IMG/VR virus record: IMGVR_UViG_3300047496_000172
Coordinates: 42,579-106,578 of that record
Length of the DNA: 64,000 bases
DNA from: a virus
Reading direction: 5' to 3' (one strand)
A program made the translations under genes and the position numbers. Shown here in pieces: positions 7,608 to 16,004 of the stretch (positions are counted from its first letter, which is position 1; each line of letters begins with the position of its first letter). The notes beneath the pieces were generated by a model, which had not been told where the DNA came from, searched no databases, and saw only the letters and a program-made list of their open reading frames with translations.

Positions 7608-8045
7608 ATGGACAGTAATATTACATACGAAGAGTTTGAAGAACTCTGCCGTGAAGCTATTCGCGATAAAGAAAAAGCGTATTGGTTAGCTGAAGAAGGT
7701 AATTTGAATCGATACAATCCTACTGTCGATCTTCAATATTATACTGAAGGTAGATGGTCTACTGGCGGCCAGGGTGGCGGTAGTTGCTGGGATGAAGGTG
7801 AATCTCATTACTACGCGTTAGAAGGTGAGCAAGAGCCAAAGGACGAATATCTATCCTTGTTTTTGTTAAAAATCGTTCCAGAATTGACTTACGCGCAATT
7901 TGTAAATCTTGAAAAATCTGAATTTTTTGAGTATTCTACGGAATATCAAAACGAATATTACGGAAATTATACGACATATGGTATTCGTAAGTTCAACTTA
8001 CGAACTCTCTATGATGTTTTAAAACAGATGTCTGTAAATGGATAG
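7608..8045 (+). CDS. Hypothetical acidic protein, GGxxGGxCW family copy 1
   Basis: 145 residues, acidic, with WSTGGQGGGSCWDEG in the middle and YYGNYTTYG near the end. Tandem paralogue of the next gene (both start MDSN-x-TYEEFE). No ribosome site is evident. Function unknown; the family appears restricted to phages as far as I recognise it. Confidence 0.78.
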   Translation: MDSNITYEEFEELCREAIRDKEKAYWLAEEGNLNRYNPTVDLQYYTEGRWSTGGQGGGSCWDEGESHYYALEGEQEPKDEYLSLFLLKIVPELTYAQFVNLEKSEFFEYSTEYQNEYYGNYTTYGIRKFNLRTLYDVLKQMSVNG

Positions 8046-8472
8046 CAATACGACATACGAAGAATTCGAGAACAAAGTCAGAGATGTTATTATCTCTGTC
8101 CATAAGCCGCAAATCTGCGTCAGAGATAATAAGGCCAAGGTTGGATACAAATACATTCCAGATACGAAATTTGATATTAACACTTATCTAACGCTTAAAT
8201 GGGAAATTGGTGGAGCCAGGGGCGGAAATTGTTGGGGTGATGATGCTTGCCAATATACCAGCTATACAGAAGAACCCGATTTTACTTTATTGGATAGCAT
8301 CTTAGAAGCAATTGTTCCTGATATTTCTTTTTTGAAATACAAATCAATCGTTTCGCAAGTTATCATAAGAAAAAGTGGGACTGATATGGAGTATTATGGA
8401 AATTATACTGATTATAAGACCAAAACTCTTGATCTTCAAAAACTTTATTATTTGTTGTTTGGTGACCAATGA
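8038..8472 (+). CDS. Hypothetical acidic protein, GGxxGGxCW family copy 2
   Basis: 144 residues. It shares MDSNTTYEEFE, WEIGGARGGNCWGDD and EYYGNYTDY with the upstream copy and overlaps its 3' end by 8 nt. The stop overlaps the next ATG (ATGA), so the three genes form one translationally coupled unit. Confidence 0.78.
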   Translation: MDSNTTYEEFENKVRDVIISVHKPQICVRDNKAKVGYKYIPDTKFDINTYLTLKWEIGGARGGNCWGDDACQYTSYTEEPDFTLLDSILEAIVPDISFLKYKSIVSQVIIRKSGTDMEYYGNYTDYKTKTLDLQKLYYLLFGDQ

Positions 8473-8864
8473 TCGAAGTAAAAGTTCTGGTAGGATTGCC
8501 TGGATCGGGTAAATCTTACTATGCCAACACGATTGTTGATGCTGAGACAACCATCATTGATGATTTGAATAGAAATCTGACGGCATTAGAAGAATTCAAA
8601 AATAATCCTACGTCAAAATTGATCATTACTGATCCCTCAGCTTCACTATCATCTCCTGATAAAATAAAAGAAAAGGTTATTCAATGGCTCGGTGAAGATG
8701 CGACAGTTGATATCTTCGCATTTGAAAATGATTTAGAAGCTTGCTGGGCTAATGTCGTTCGGCGAAATGATGGTCGGATCATATCTAAACCCTACATGAA
8801 ATCGTTGAGTAAGTTTTACGATCCAGCCATATTTGATAAAATTTTACCTGTTTATCGACCTTAA
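8469..8864 (+). CDS. P-loop kinase/ATPase (AAA_33-like)
   Basis: 131 residues with Walker A GLPGSGKS at the N-terminus and LIITDPSAS as a Walker B-like strand. It resembles small phage kinases of the polynucleotide-kinase/AAA_33 group. Substrate unknown; end repair of nucleic acid is one option given the RNA ligase in the window. ATGA overlap with the upstream gene. Confidence 0.72.
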   Translation: MIEVKVLVGLPGSGKSYYANTIVDAETTIIDDLNRNLTALEEFKNNPTSKLIITDPSASLSSPDKIKEKVIQWLGEDATVDIFAFENDLEACWANVVRRNDGRIISKPYMKSLSKFYDPAIFDKILPVYRP

Positions 8865-9622
8865 AGTTTGATCAATCCATTTAATGTTACTATATTAGTA
8901 GCCGAAGCGGGGTCTGTCCCAAATACTATTTGGTTATAACCACCAAACCCAAGAAATCCACTAGATTTAGCGACGCTATAATATGGTAAAAAATTAATAC
9001 CATCTCCTGGCCATCCTATGTATATATTTGTTCCATTATCATGAAGTTGATACCAAGTTGGAACATACATAAAATCGCCACCTGTTGCCAAATCATATGA
9101 ATTTAGACTTGTAGGATTATCGTATTTTTTATGAACTACTCGATTGTTAGTTTGTGGGGCGATACCTTCTATTTTACCGGAAACACTGTCACACCATCCA
9201 ATCATCATTAGCGGACCACCATCACCACTGGTGCTAATAAAATTCACAAGAAAATTGACTGTATAAGGTGGAGTTGGTGCTGTCATAGCTAATAAATGTA
9301 ATCCATCATTAGAATTTCCTATTATGCTTACACCAGGAAGACCCGCAGTAGCATTTGCGGTAGATTGGTTTATCCAGCCTATATCAAAAGTAGCAAGATT
9401 AGGAACAGGAATGCCAGCAGCAACGTTTGCTATTGCGGCATTGGTATAACTTTCAGAAGTAGCAATAGCATAAGTCACTTGAGTATTAGTATAGTTGGTT
9501 GCTGCCAAATTTATTTGATCAGGCGTGATTTTCACATTCACGCCGCCTTGGACACCAGCCAAGTATTCACCACCGCCTAGAGTTGATGCATTCGCAAATG
9601 CTGAAATTTTTGTGTTAGCCAT
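8861..9622 (-). CDS. Tail-fibre/adhesin protein
   Basis: 253 residues rich in N, T, S and G. The N-terminal part has TQVTYAIATSESYTN-type repeats shared with the plus-strand fibre at 46356 (SQVTYAITTSENYTN). The C-terminal part is beta-rich with PYYSVAKSSGFLGFGG, also echoed in 46356. Last gene of the minus-strand fibre block; its ATG overlaps the preceding stop. Confidence 0.75.
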   Translation of the reverse strand: MANTKISAFANASTLGGGEYLAGVQGGVNVKITPDQINLAATNYTNTQVTYAIATSESYTNAAIANVAAGIPVPNLATFDIGWINQSTANATAGLPGVSIIGNSNDGLHLLAMTAPTPPYTVNFLVNFISTSGDGGPLMMIGWCDSVSGKIEGIAPQTNNRVVHKKYDNPTSLNSYDLATGGDFMYVPTWYQLHDNGTNIYIGWPGDGINFLPYYSVAKSSGFLGFGGYNQIVFGTDPASATNIVTLNGLIKL

Positions 9623-10386
9623 TATGTTACCTCTAATTCAATATATCCAGAACCATCTTCAAGTTCATATTCGCCACTACCATCCTCCAATTCCATTCCA
9701 AATGATTCTAAGCTTGGAGCAATAGGAGTCCCATACAATCCTATATTTACCTTCCTCAAAAATAAATTAACATCTGAAACGGTATTGTTGGTGACACCCA
9801 ACATGTAATACGGTCCATCTTTGTCTTGACTCAATGCACTAATTGAAAAAGTTAAACTATCGACATCGATGATGGTATTCTGAGTATCTTGAATAACGGT
9901 TGAATTTCCTGCGGCCATTACTTGAACAACACCGGATTTTGTTGGTGAACTACCATCTATGTAAAAACCATGATATTCAAATTTTGCAGAAATTATATTT
10001 CCATCTAAACGAGTTGGAATGGCAAGAGTGTTACTATAATCTGAAAAAAGAATAGGACCACTATACAAACCCGGAATAACCGTAGGGACGAAGAAATCGT
10101 TTCTATTTTGATCCATATAAAATTGATTAAATAGTTGCTGATTTACTGGACTTGCTTCGGTCAAAACTTCAATATTTTGATACGGAAAAGTCGTTCTCTG
10201 ATAGTTTATATCTCCAACATTTGGAGTATGGCCTATAAACATTCTACCAGTGTCGGTCGAAAATGCAGGCTCTCCGACCGCCAAGGGTTTATTAAAAACG
10301 GGTGGAGAGGTTGAAATGGGTGAGCCAGGAAGTAAACTCTCTTTACCTCTTCTGAATTTTATTTTTCCAACCAAAATTATAGACAT
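9622..10386 (-). CDS. Tail-fibre protein, RRGT/STDTGR N-terminal domain
   Basis: 254 residues. The N-terminus (IKFRRGKESLLPG, GEPAFSTDTGRMFIGHTP) is the domain shared with the fibres at 10434 and 12966, likely a tail-attachment module. The C-terminus ends in a tandem 8-residue repeat (ELEDGSGEYELEDGSG). The ATG lies 4 nt behind the late octamer at 10391-10398 and has no ribosome site, so its mRNA is probably leaderless. Confidence 0.8.
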   Translation of the reverse strand: MSIILVGKIKFRRGKESLLPGSPISTSPPVFNKPLAVGEPAFSTDTGRMFIGHTPNVGDINYQRTTFPYQNIEVLTEASPVNQQLFNQFYMDQNRNDFFVPTVIPGLYSGPILFSDYSNTLAIPTRLDGNIISAKFEYHGFYIDGSSPTKSGVVQVMAAGNSTVIQDTQNTIIDVDSLTFSISALSQDKDGPYYMLGVTNNTVSDVNLFLRKVNIGLYGTPIAPSLESFGMELEDGSGEYELEDGSGYIELEVT

Positions 10387-10390
10387 AGTG

Positions 10391-10398
10391 TATTTATG
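10391..10398 (-). promoter_or_regulatory. T4-type late promoter CATAAATA, leaderless
   Basis: CATAAATA with a 4-nt spacer to ATG 10386 on the minus strand. Since T4 late transcription starts about 6 nt after the octamer, the start codon would be at or next to +1. Confidence 0.6.
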
Positions 10399-10433
10399 AT
10401 TGTTTAAATTTTATCATTAAATATAGAGGTAGT

Positions 10434-11462
10434 TCACGATATTACTATTCGTCTCATATATAGACTTATGTTGTTTAAAGTTAAATTTAAGATGTTCAAC
10501 ATATAATATGTGCCGCCTCCATCAGATTGAGCAGAACCTACTGAAAATTGTAAACTCGTGCTTCCATTCAATAAATTAAAGTCAGATACAGAACTTTGAT
10601 CGTATTGATTGGCTAAAATTCGTAAAGTGCCATTTTCCAATGGTGAATATGTCGAGCCTATAACTTTGAAAGCATGGTATTCGAATGCGGCAGAAACATT
10701 CGCTCCATAAATTTTGGAAGGAATAACTGGAATATCTGTTACATCGGAATATGTTATTGGGCCATTATAGTTTCCAGTTATTACAGTTGGAGGGAAAAAG
10801 GCATCTTGATTTTGATTTCTTACGAAATGATCGAATAATTCCTTCATTCTTGGAGAAGTCTCGGTCAAAACTTCTATATTTTGATATGGAAAAACAAGAC
10901 GATGATAATCTACATCGCCGGGTTTAGGGGTATGACCTATAAGGACTCGACTGGTATCCGTGGTGAAAGCCAATTCCCCGACATCCAAACTTTTTGGGAA
11001 AACTATTGGAGGAAATCCCTTTGGAACTCCTGGTAATTCTGCCTCGGTTCCTCTGCGAAATTGAGTTGATTTTACCGTAATTTGATTGGCGACGATGTTG
11101 TTTACGACTTGTGATATACCTGAACCAAAAACCGTAGAAACTCCGTGAGATGATCCTACTCCGGAATCATGAATAACAGTAGCATTAGCATCTCCTGATG
11201 CTACAGCAACACCATTACTTGTTCCATTAGCAAATTGATAGGTATTTAAAATTACATAAGCAACAACTTTTGAAATTCTTGTGAAGTCAGGTTGAAATCC
11301 GGTTGCAACATAGCCAACAGATTTATAAACGTGAATTTGTTCGTTATTACCATCAGGCGTAGTTACGGTATACCCTACAACTTTAGGGACTGTTAAAGTA
11401 TTTGATTGCGCTCCTTGGGCAGCATAACTTACTATTTTTGATGTTGAAATATAATCTACCAC
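10434..11462 (-). CDS. Tail-fibre protein, GTG start
   Basis: 342 residues. The N-terminal third has repeated SKVVAYV/SKIVSYAA/KVVGYTV units. The middle contains the shared fibre domain (TQFRRGTEAELPG, GELAFTTDTSRVLIGHTP, QNIEVLTETSPR). The C-terminal part is homologous to that of the neighbour at 9622. The GTG start has AAAGGATTATT upstream. Structural tail protein. Confidence 0.78.
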   Translation of the reverse strand: MVDYISTSKIVSYAAQGAQSNTLTVPKVVGYTVTTPDGNNEQIHVYKSVGYVATGFQPDFTRISKVVAYVILNTYQFANGTSNGVAVASGDANATVIHDSGVGSSHGVSTVFGSGISQVVNNIVANQITVKSTQFRRGTEAELPGVPKGFPPIVFPKSLDVGELAFTTDTSRVLIGHTPKPGDVDYHRLVFPYQNIEVLTETSPRMKELFDHFVRNQNQDAFFPPTVITGNYNGPITYSDVTDIPVIPSKIYGANVSAAFEYHAFKVIGSTYSPLENGTLRILANQYDQSSVSDFNLLNGSTSLQFSVGSAQSDGGGTYYMLNILNLTLNNISLYMRRIVIS

Positions 11463-11471
11463 AATAATCCT

Positions 11472-11690
11472 TTAAGCTATGCTTTTTACTCCATATAATC
11501 CAGCAAGATCATCAGCTTGCCAAGCTACATTGGTATTTGGATTAATATTCCATACATTTTCTGTTGCTCTATAATCAGAACCTAAAGGAACAGAATTAGA
11601 AGTATATTCTGTTCCACCTTCGTAAATAGTATTATCAGATGGAACAAATGCTCCCATTTCACCGCCAGCAAAAATTATTGTATTAGGCAT
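11472..11690 (-). CDS. Internally deleted copy of the neighbouring fibre gene
   Basis: 72 residues formed by the N-terminus (MPNTIIFAGGEMGAFVPSD) joined directly to the C-terminus (GTEYTSNSVPLGSDY, VWNINPNTNVAWQADDLAGL) of the 326-residue paralogue at 11709. The central roughly 250 residues are absent but the frame is kept. Expressed or not, it could be a donor for recombination of fibre tips. Confidence 0.7.
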   Translation of the reverse strand: MPNTIIFAGGEMGAFVPSDNTIYEGGTEYTSNSVPLGSDYRATENVWNINPNTNVAWQADDLAGLYGVKSIA

Positions 11691-11708
11691 ATATTCCTTT
11701 CTTTCCTT

Positions 11709-12689
11709 TTAGGCGACACTTACTACGCCATAATATAATCCAGCAAGATCAGAAGCTTGCCAAGCTACATTAGTATTTGGATTAATATTCCAAACATTTC
11801 CATTAGCTCTAAAATCAGTTCCTAAATCTACAGAATTTGAAGTATATTCTGTTCCTCCAACATTTAATTCTAATTGAAGATGCTGTGGACCATCTACACC
11901 ACAACTTGCTCTTGCCGTGACAGCCACGGCGATTATCTCACCATTCACTGACCCAGGTTGAGAAAAATTAGAAGTCAATCCTGCGGTATTTGCGGAAATA
12001 TAATTAGTATCATTGTAACTAATTTCATTTACATCAGTATAAGTTCCATTCCATTGATCTGTTAAGCCATTAGCTGTAATAGGAATAGTGGATAATTTAT
12101 AGCCAATCGTAGATTGTGTTGCTATTATAAGTTGGCTCCATTCTATCCACTGCCAATAACCGTCCTGAGGAACACCGTAAAGAAATATTTTAGATATGTT
12201 TGTTCCCGTAATATTAGCGGTATCGGTAGTCAGCAATGTTCCTTGAGAATAGAAAGAAGCCGCGCCGCTTGAACCCAGAGTTATATGGAAATCAAAATTT
12301 CCGCGACCAATTCCACGTTTATATGCTACATAACAAGAAGAACCAATTTGCACCCAAGATGATCCATTCCACCAAAACATCGCGATATAACTAAAAGAAT
12401 CTGTATTAATAGCAAATACTGGATTGTCAGAATCATCAACAAAAACTAGAGAATTTACGTTACTGCCGCCGCCCTGGACTGATACGGATAATTCACAATG
12501 AAACCAAAAATCTGTTAAATTTTCAAATTTATATGAACGTAAAAATGATGATGTGGCACCTTGTAGCCGCAATGCACATCTTGCATACGCGCTATCATAG
12601 CTAGCATCTGAAACCGCTTCATATGAACTGCTATCAGATGGAACGAAATTTCCCATTTCAGCACCGGCAAATATTATTGTATTAGGCAT
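11709..12689 (-). CDS. Tail-fibre/adhesin protein (MPNTIIFAG type)
   Basis: 326 residues, aromatic- and Ser-rich beta protein with a lectin-like middle (FWFHCELSV, FDFHITLGSSG) and C-terminal VWNINPNTNVAWQASDLAGL. RBS ATGGAG precedes the ATG, and a late octamer lies about 30 nt upstream. The full-length partner of the deleted copy downstream. Confidence 0.78.
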   Translation of the reverse strand: MPNTIIFAGAEMGNFVPSDSSSYEAVSDASYDSAYARCALRLQGATSSFLRSYKFENLTDFWFHCELSVSVQGGGSNVNSLVFVDDSDNPVFAINTDSFSYIAMFWWNGSSWVQIGSSCYVAYKRGIGRGNFDFHITLGSSGAASFYSQGTLLTTDTANITGTNISKIFLYGVPQDGYWQWIEWSQLIIATQSTIGYKLSTIPITANGLTDQWNGTYTDVNEISYNDTNYISANTAGLTSNFSQPGSVNGEIIAVAVTARASCGVDGPQHLQLELNVGGTEYTSNSVDLGTDFRANGNVWNINPNTNVAWQASDLAGLYYGVVSVA

Positions 12690-12717
12690 ATCACAACTCC
12701 ATTAATAGTGTGTTATG

Positions 12718-12725
12718 TATTTATG
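12718..12725 (-). promoter_or_regulatory. T4-type late promoter CATAAATA
   Basis: Minus-strand CATAAATAC about 30 nt before ATG 12689, with a leader containing a GGAG ribosome site. Confidence 0.55.
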
Positions 12726-12742
12726 TGTATCTCTACAATTTA

Positions 12743-12932
12743 TTAGGATACTGTTGGCGTGGTAATTATAGTTTTACGCATAAAAATAATTACAGTATTT
12801 CCATTATTTGAAACGTTTATGTTGAAATATTGATCATATATTCCTTCTATATATGAAGGTTTACTACATCAATCCAATTTGCCAGAAGCCCATAATATAG
12901 ACGTCAAAACCATCCATCATAACTATAGCCAT
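12743..12932 (-). pseudogene. Remnant of a tail-fibre gene
   Basis: Behind a late octamer and a TTGGAG ribosome site an ORF starts MAIVMMDGFDVY and stops after 22 codons. Downstream, in another frame, lies a fibre-like C-terminus (FNINVSNNGNTVIIFMRKTI, then ITTPTVS) ending at 12743. The two ends of a fibre gene remain with the centre lost. Confidence 0.5.
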
Positions 12933-12955
12933 AATAATACTCCAAAAATATAAGG

Positions 12956-12963
12956 TATTTATC
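12956..12963 (-). promoter_or_regulatory. T4-type late promoter GATAAATA
   Basis: Minus strand, directly after the end of gene 12966, serving the fibre remnant. The leader retains TTGGAG. Confidence 0.45.
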
Positions 12964-12965
12964 CG

Positions 12966-14045
12966 TTATAATGGAGGCGCGGAATCAGCGTTTGGTATAG
13001 ATGCGTTAGAATAATAGGTTGGGTTTGTATTACCATCAACATAGGGATATATTGCTAATAGTTGATAATATGATCCTTCTAAATTATTACCGGCTGTCGT
13101 ATTAAAATCTGGCGTTTGTTCAGGTAGAATTTGAAATTGAAACAAAGATGAAATAGGATCGCTTGGTCCCCAATTTACGGGGGTTGCACCGTTTACGGAA
13201 AAAAATGTGTCTCCTGTAGTAGAATTATATCCTAAAACAGTTCTAAAAACGGTTGTATTGGCTACTGATTGTGGATTGAAACCATTTCTAGTTAATCGAA
13301 AGGATGCAAGACAATTACCTTGAGACGATCTTCCTTGAGAGGTTATGACTAGATTATTACCGCCTCCCATAAATAAATCCCATTCAGCCGTGTTAGAATA
13401 ATCAGGTCCACCAAACCATTGATTATTGGTTATTTGGCAAACAAGCGTAAAACTACAATTTAACATGTATTCGGTTATAAAATCTTGTAAAAGAGTAGTT
13501 CCTAATATACCATTACCTTCGAAATTAACATCTGCTAATGTTCCTGATGGATTTAATACTGCGGCACCAATAGCAAAACCATTTGCGGTTTCTGAAAGAT
13601 TCCATGTTGTCTGATTTCCACCATAAAATCCAGAATTAGCGACAGGTGGTATAAAGAAATCGCTCATTGCATAAGTAGAACCATTAGCGGTATATACTCT
13701 GGATACTGAATTACAATAAAGTTCAGGCTCTATGGTTGGCGGCCCTGGTGGAGAAGGGGATGCCCCATCTATGAAAATTGGATTATAAAAAGCCGTGCGA
13801 TCTTGATTTCTTACTTGCTGACTAAAAATTTCTCTATTTCTTGGAGAAACTTCGGTAAGAATTTCGATTGCGGTTTGTGGAAATCGATCTCTATCAAAGT
13901 TTATATTGCCTGAGGAAGGATCGTGACCAATAACCAATCTTGCGGTATCGGTGGAAAACGCCATTTCACTTGAATTCAAAGAAGTAGTGACGACATTTGC
14001 TTGAACATCACTTTTCAATTTTATTCTATTTGTTGAAATAATCAT
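12966..14045 (-). CDS. Tail-fibre protein
   Basis: About 359 residues from ATG 14045 (MIISTNRIKLKSD), preferred over the ATG at 14066 because AAGGGA lies 9 nt upstream and the neighbouring fibres align from this point. N-terminal attachment domain (MAFSTDTARLVIGHDP, IEILTEVSPR), then a jelly-roll/LamG-like C-terminus (GGNNLVITSQGRSSQGN, FFSVNG). First gene of the minus-strand fibre block. Confidence 0.78.
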   Translation of the reverse strand: MIISTNRIKLKSDVQANVVTTSLNSSEMAFSTDTARLVIGHDPSSGNINFDRDRFPQTAIEILTEVSPRNREIFSQQVRNQDRTAFYNPIFIDGASPSPPGPPTIEPELYCNSVSRVYTANGSTYAMSDFFIPPVANSGFYGGNQTTWNLSETANGFAIGAAVLNPSGTLADVNFEGNGILGTTLLQDFITEYMLNCSFTLVCQITNNQWFGGPDYSNTAEWDLFMGGGNNLVITSQGRSSQGNCLASFRLTRNGFNPQSVANTTVFRTVLGYNSTTGDTFFSVNGATPVNWGPSDPISSLFQFQILPEQTPDFNTTAGNNLEGSYYQLLAIYPYVDGNTNPTYYSNASIPNADSAPPL

Positions 14046-14067
14046 CGAGCCATTCCCTTGTTTCATA

Positions 14068-14075
14068 TATTTATG
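14068..14075 (-). promoter_or_regulatory. T4-type late promoter CATAAATA
   Basis: Minus-strand octamer just before ATG 14066 and about 22 nt before the preferred start 14045. Transcription predicted near 14062 would make the upstream ATG non-functional, supporting the internal start. Confidence 0.5.
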
Positions 14076-14082
14076 AAATAGC

Positions 14083-14110
14083 TTGACGAATGAAATTTTT
14101 GTTGTATAAA
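14083..14110 (+). promoter_or_regulatory. Sigma-70-like promoter
   Basis: TTGACG (14083-14088), a 16-nt spacer and TATAAA (14105-14110), 32 nt upstream of ATG 14142. Confidence 0.65.
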
Positions 14111-14141
14111 TTAAAACTTGATAAGAAGGAGACTCATATTA

Positions 14142-14399
14142 ATGTCTGAAAAGGTTGAATGGTTCGATTTGAATGACGCTCCTAAGGACGGAACATATGT
14201 TCGTCTTCGCATTTCGGCGATGACCACGATTTTGGATGATCATCCTGGAAGATTTCATTTCAAGACAGTCAAGGCTCGGTGGAGTCCTGGCAAAAGTGTT
14301 GATCCAAATGCTCAATGGTGGTCGCCACATTGGACCAGTGTAGATGGGAGTTGCTTCTACGATCTTCCAGAAAATTGGCGACCGATGACTTCGGCTTGA
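14142..14399 (+). CDS. DUF551-like small protein
   Basis: 85 residues. VEWFDLNDAPKDGTYVRLRI, ARWSPGK, WWSPHW and ENWRPM follow the DUF551 layout (W-x3-APKDG ... W ... hWxPl). ATG 14142 is chosen because AAGGAG lies 10 nt upstream. Function unknown; common in phages. Confidence 0.72.
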   Translation: MSEKVEWFDLNDAPKDGTYVRLRISAMTTILDDHPGRFHFKTVKARWSPGKSVDPNAQWWSPHWTSVDGSCFYDLPENWRPMTSA

Positions 14400-14423
14400 C
14401 AGCCTTTATATTTGTGATAAAGT
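14396..14423 (+). promoter_or_regulatory. Sigma-70-like promoter
   Basis: TTGACA at 14396-14401 overlaps the stop of the previous gene; TAAAGT (14418-14423) follows after 16 nt. It drives the gene at 14457. Confidence 0.55.
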
Positions 14424-14456
14424 AGTTTCATAAATTAGAGCATAAGGAGTTAAACT

Positions 14457-15026
14457 ATGAAGGCGAAGATCGAACGAACCGTTTCTCCCGAATATAGCCA
14501 TCGCCAGACCGAATATCGCGGTTTTGGGATCGTTCCTAAGAATGATTTCGGCCAAAGTGGATATCTTGTTCATGGTCATATGGTCACCGAAGGCTATATC
14601 GTGACGGAAAATGGTTGTAATGCCCTTCCAGGCGCCATGTGGGTGCTGACGGTCCAACAAGCCAAGGATGCGATTGATGATTTGCTCAAGGCTCGCGAAG
14701 ATGGCAATAGCGGAAGTGAACATCCTTTCCATAAGCGAAATCGCCTTCGCCGTTCGCTGAACAGTCGTTCGCTCGAACTGTTTGAAGCGGTCATCCATCA
14801 TCTGGAAGAAACCTATGATGCGACTGGTGGCCCTTCTCCGGAACTGGCCAAGGTTCTTCTTGGAATCATCGATGATTGCGATACGCGCACCACGATTACT
14901 CGGCGGATTGGGGAGTATGATCCGCAAATGATTGATATTTTCGCTCAGTATGGTCTCACTGGTTATCCGAGTTTGGGCGAAGGTCTTCGTTTTCTTAAAA
15001 TTGATAACAATGGCGATGGAGAATAA
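14457..15026 (+). CDS. Hypothetical protein
   Basis: 189 residues with good RBS AAGGAG. The N-terminal half (RQTEYRGFGIVPKNDFG, GAMWVLTVQQAKDAIDDLL) resembles short DNA- or host-directed phage proteins but matches no family I can name. The C-terminal half is helical and acidic. Co-directional with three small genes downstream. Confidence 0.72.
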   Translation: MKAKIERTVSPEYSHRQTEYRGFGIVPKNDFGQSGYLVHGHMVTEGYIVTENGCNALPGAMWVLTVQQAKDAIDDLLKAREDGNSGSEHPFHKRNRLRRSLNSRSLELFEAVIHHLEETYDATGGPSPELAKVLLGIIDDCDTRTTITRRIGEYDPQMIDIFAQYGLTGYPSLGEGLRFLKIDNNGDGE

Positions 15027-15028
15027 AT

Positions 15029-15313
15029 ATGGCCACTCCTAAGGGTATTCTCGTCATTCTTATTGATCCTGAAGGTAAAGTTTGGGGTAAAGGCGCGGAC
15101 TTTGACACCTTTAAGGGTGGAGATTCGAACCTTAAGACGGCTCAAGAAAGACGTGCCAATATAGCGTTGGCTAAGGATTTTTTCCACAACACTTGTTCGC
15201 CTGTTGTCGGGGATATTCTTGCGAACGATTTTCAAGGATCGCAAATCATTCGGAGAATTCTGGAAAAGGGTTGGCGACTGGACACTACGGAGATTGGTTA
15301 TGAGGAGAATTAA
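15029..15313 (+). CDS. Hypothetical protein
   Basis: 94 residues starting MATPKGILVILIDPEGKVWG, with a GGAG ribosome site 2 nt downstream of the previous stop. Predicted mixed alpha/beta. No recognised family. Confidence 0.68.
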   Translation: MATPKGILVILIDPEGKVWGKGADFDTFKGGDSNLKTAQERRANIALAKDFFHNTCSPVVGDILANDFQGSQIIRRILEKGWRLDTTEIGYEEN

Positions 15314-15315
15314 AA

Positions 15316-15483
15316 ATGATGTATGATGATTTGCCGGATGTACCGGATTTATTTTTTGTAAGTTTTGAAAATGATGATCCAGACATTGGATTTTTCCTTC
15401 AATTTTTTGGTGAAACGGCTGATGCAACGTTGGATGGTATTTCGTTCATGGTTGATGCTGAAAAATTGATGGCATCATTTTAG
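15316..15483 (+). CDS. Small acidic protein, 55 residues
   Basis: A short ORF with strong RBS GAGGAG, rich in D, E and F (DLPDVPDLFFVSFENDDPD). It is the last gene of the 14457-15483 unit. The extreme acidity suggests a DNA-mimic or inhibitor type of protein, which is inference only. Confidence 0.62.
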   Translation: MMYDDLPDVPDLFFVSFENDDPDIGFFLQFFGETADATLDGISFMVDAEKLMASF

Positions 15484-15496
15484 TAAACGAAGATAA

Positions 15497-15525
15497 TTGA
15501 CACAAAAATATTTTAAATTTATGAT
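15497..15525 (+). promoter_or_regulatory. Strong sigma-70 promoter
   Basis: TTGACA (15497-15502), exactly 17 nt, then TATGAT (15520-15525). One of the best host-type promoters in the window. Confidence 0.75.
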
Positions 15526-15548
15526 CTGAATCTAACGAAAGGGATTTT

Positions 15549-15608
15549 ATGAAAACGTTCGGATATTTTATGGTAGTCACTCTTATTATTGCGGCAATTC
15601 CACAATAA
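15549..15608 (+). CDS. 19-residue hydrophobic leader peptide
   Basis: MKTFGYFMVVTLIIAAIPQ with ribosome site AAAGGG. The stop overlaps the next ATG as TAATG. It is either a tiny membrane peptide or a coupling device that brings ribosomes to the 15608 gene, which lacks its own site. Confidence 0.5.
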   Translation: MKTFGYFMVVTLIIAAIPQ

Positions 15609-15937
15609 TGGACGCTTTGCGTAAAGCGGCACTTCTGACCCTAGAAGGGTTGGATGTGCCGAATACAAAGCAATATACTAATATTGCTGGTTATGATATT
15701 CAAATTAGAACTGAATGGGCCTTCACTAATCTTGTTTGGATGAAACAAACATGTATAGATAATATTGAAACTTTTCCAATTGATAAAATAAATCGTTGGA
15801 TTGGTTTCATACAAGGTGCCCTTGCTGCTCAAGGTATGCTTAATGTGTCCCAAGAGCGAGATCGCACTCGACCATTTTTTCATGCAGCGTATAAAGAATT
15901 GGAAATAAATATTCCAGATACCTTGACTAAACCTTAG
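15608..15937 (+). CDS. Conserved phage hypothetical protein (INRWIGFIQG type)
   Basis: 109 residues with the run INRWIGFIQGALAAQGML and RDRTRPFFH. I recognise this as a recurrent phage family of unknown function. Translation is coupled to the 19-residue leader ORF through TAATG. Confidence 0.75.
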   Translation: MDALRKAALLTLEGLDVPNTKQYTNIAGYDIQIRTEWAFTNLVWMKQTCIDNIETFPIDKINRWIGFIQGALAAQGMLNVSQERDRTRPFFHAAYKELEINIPDTLTKP

Positions 15938-15980
15938 CTTATGTTAATATAAGTTTCCTATCCATTTGAGAGGAAATAAT

Positions 15981-16004
15981 ATGTTAAAATTTGGTAAGCG
16001 ATAA
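15981..16004 (+). CDS. 7-residue leader peptide
   Basis: MLKFGKR, with ribosome site GAGAGGAAA. Its stop overlaps the next start as TAATG, repeating the arrangement at 15549-15608. Confidence 0.35.
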   Translation: MLKFGKR

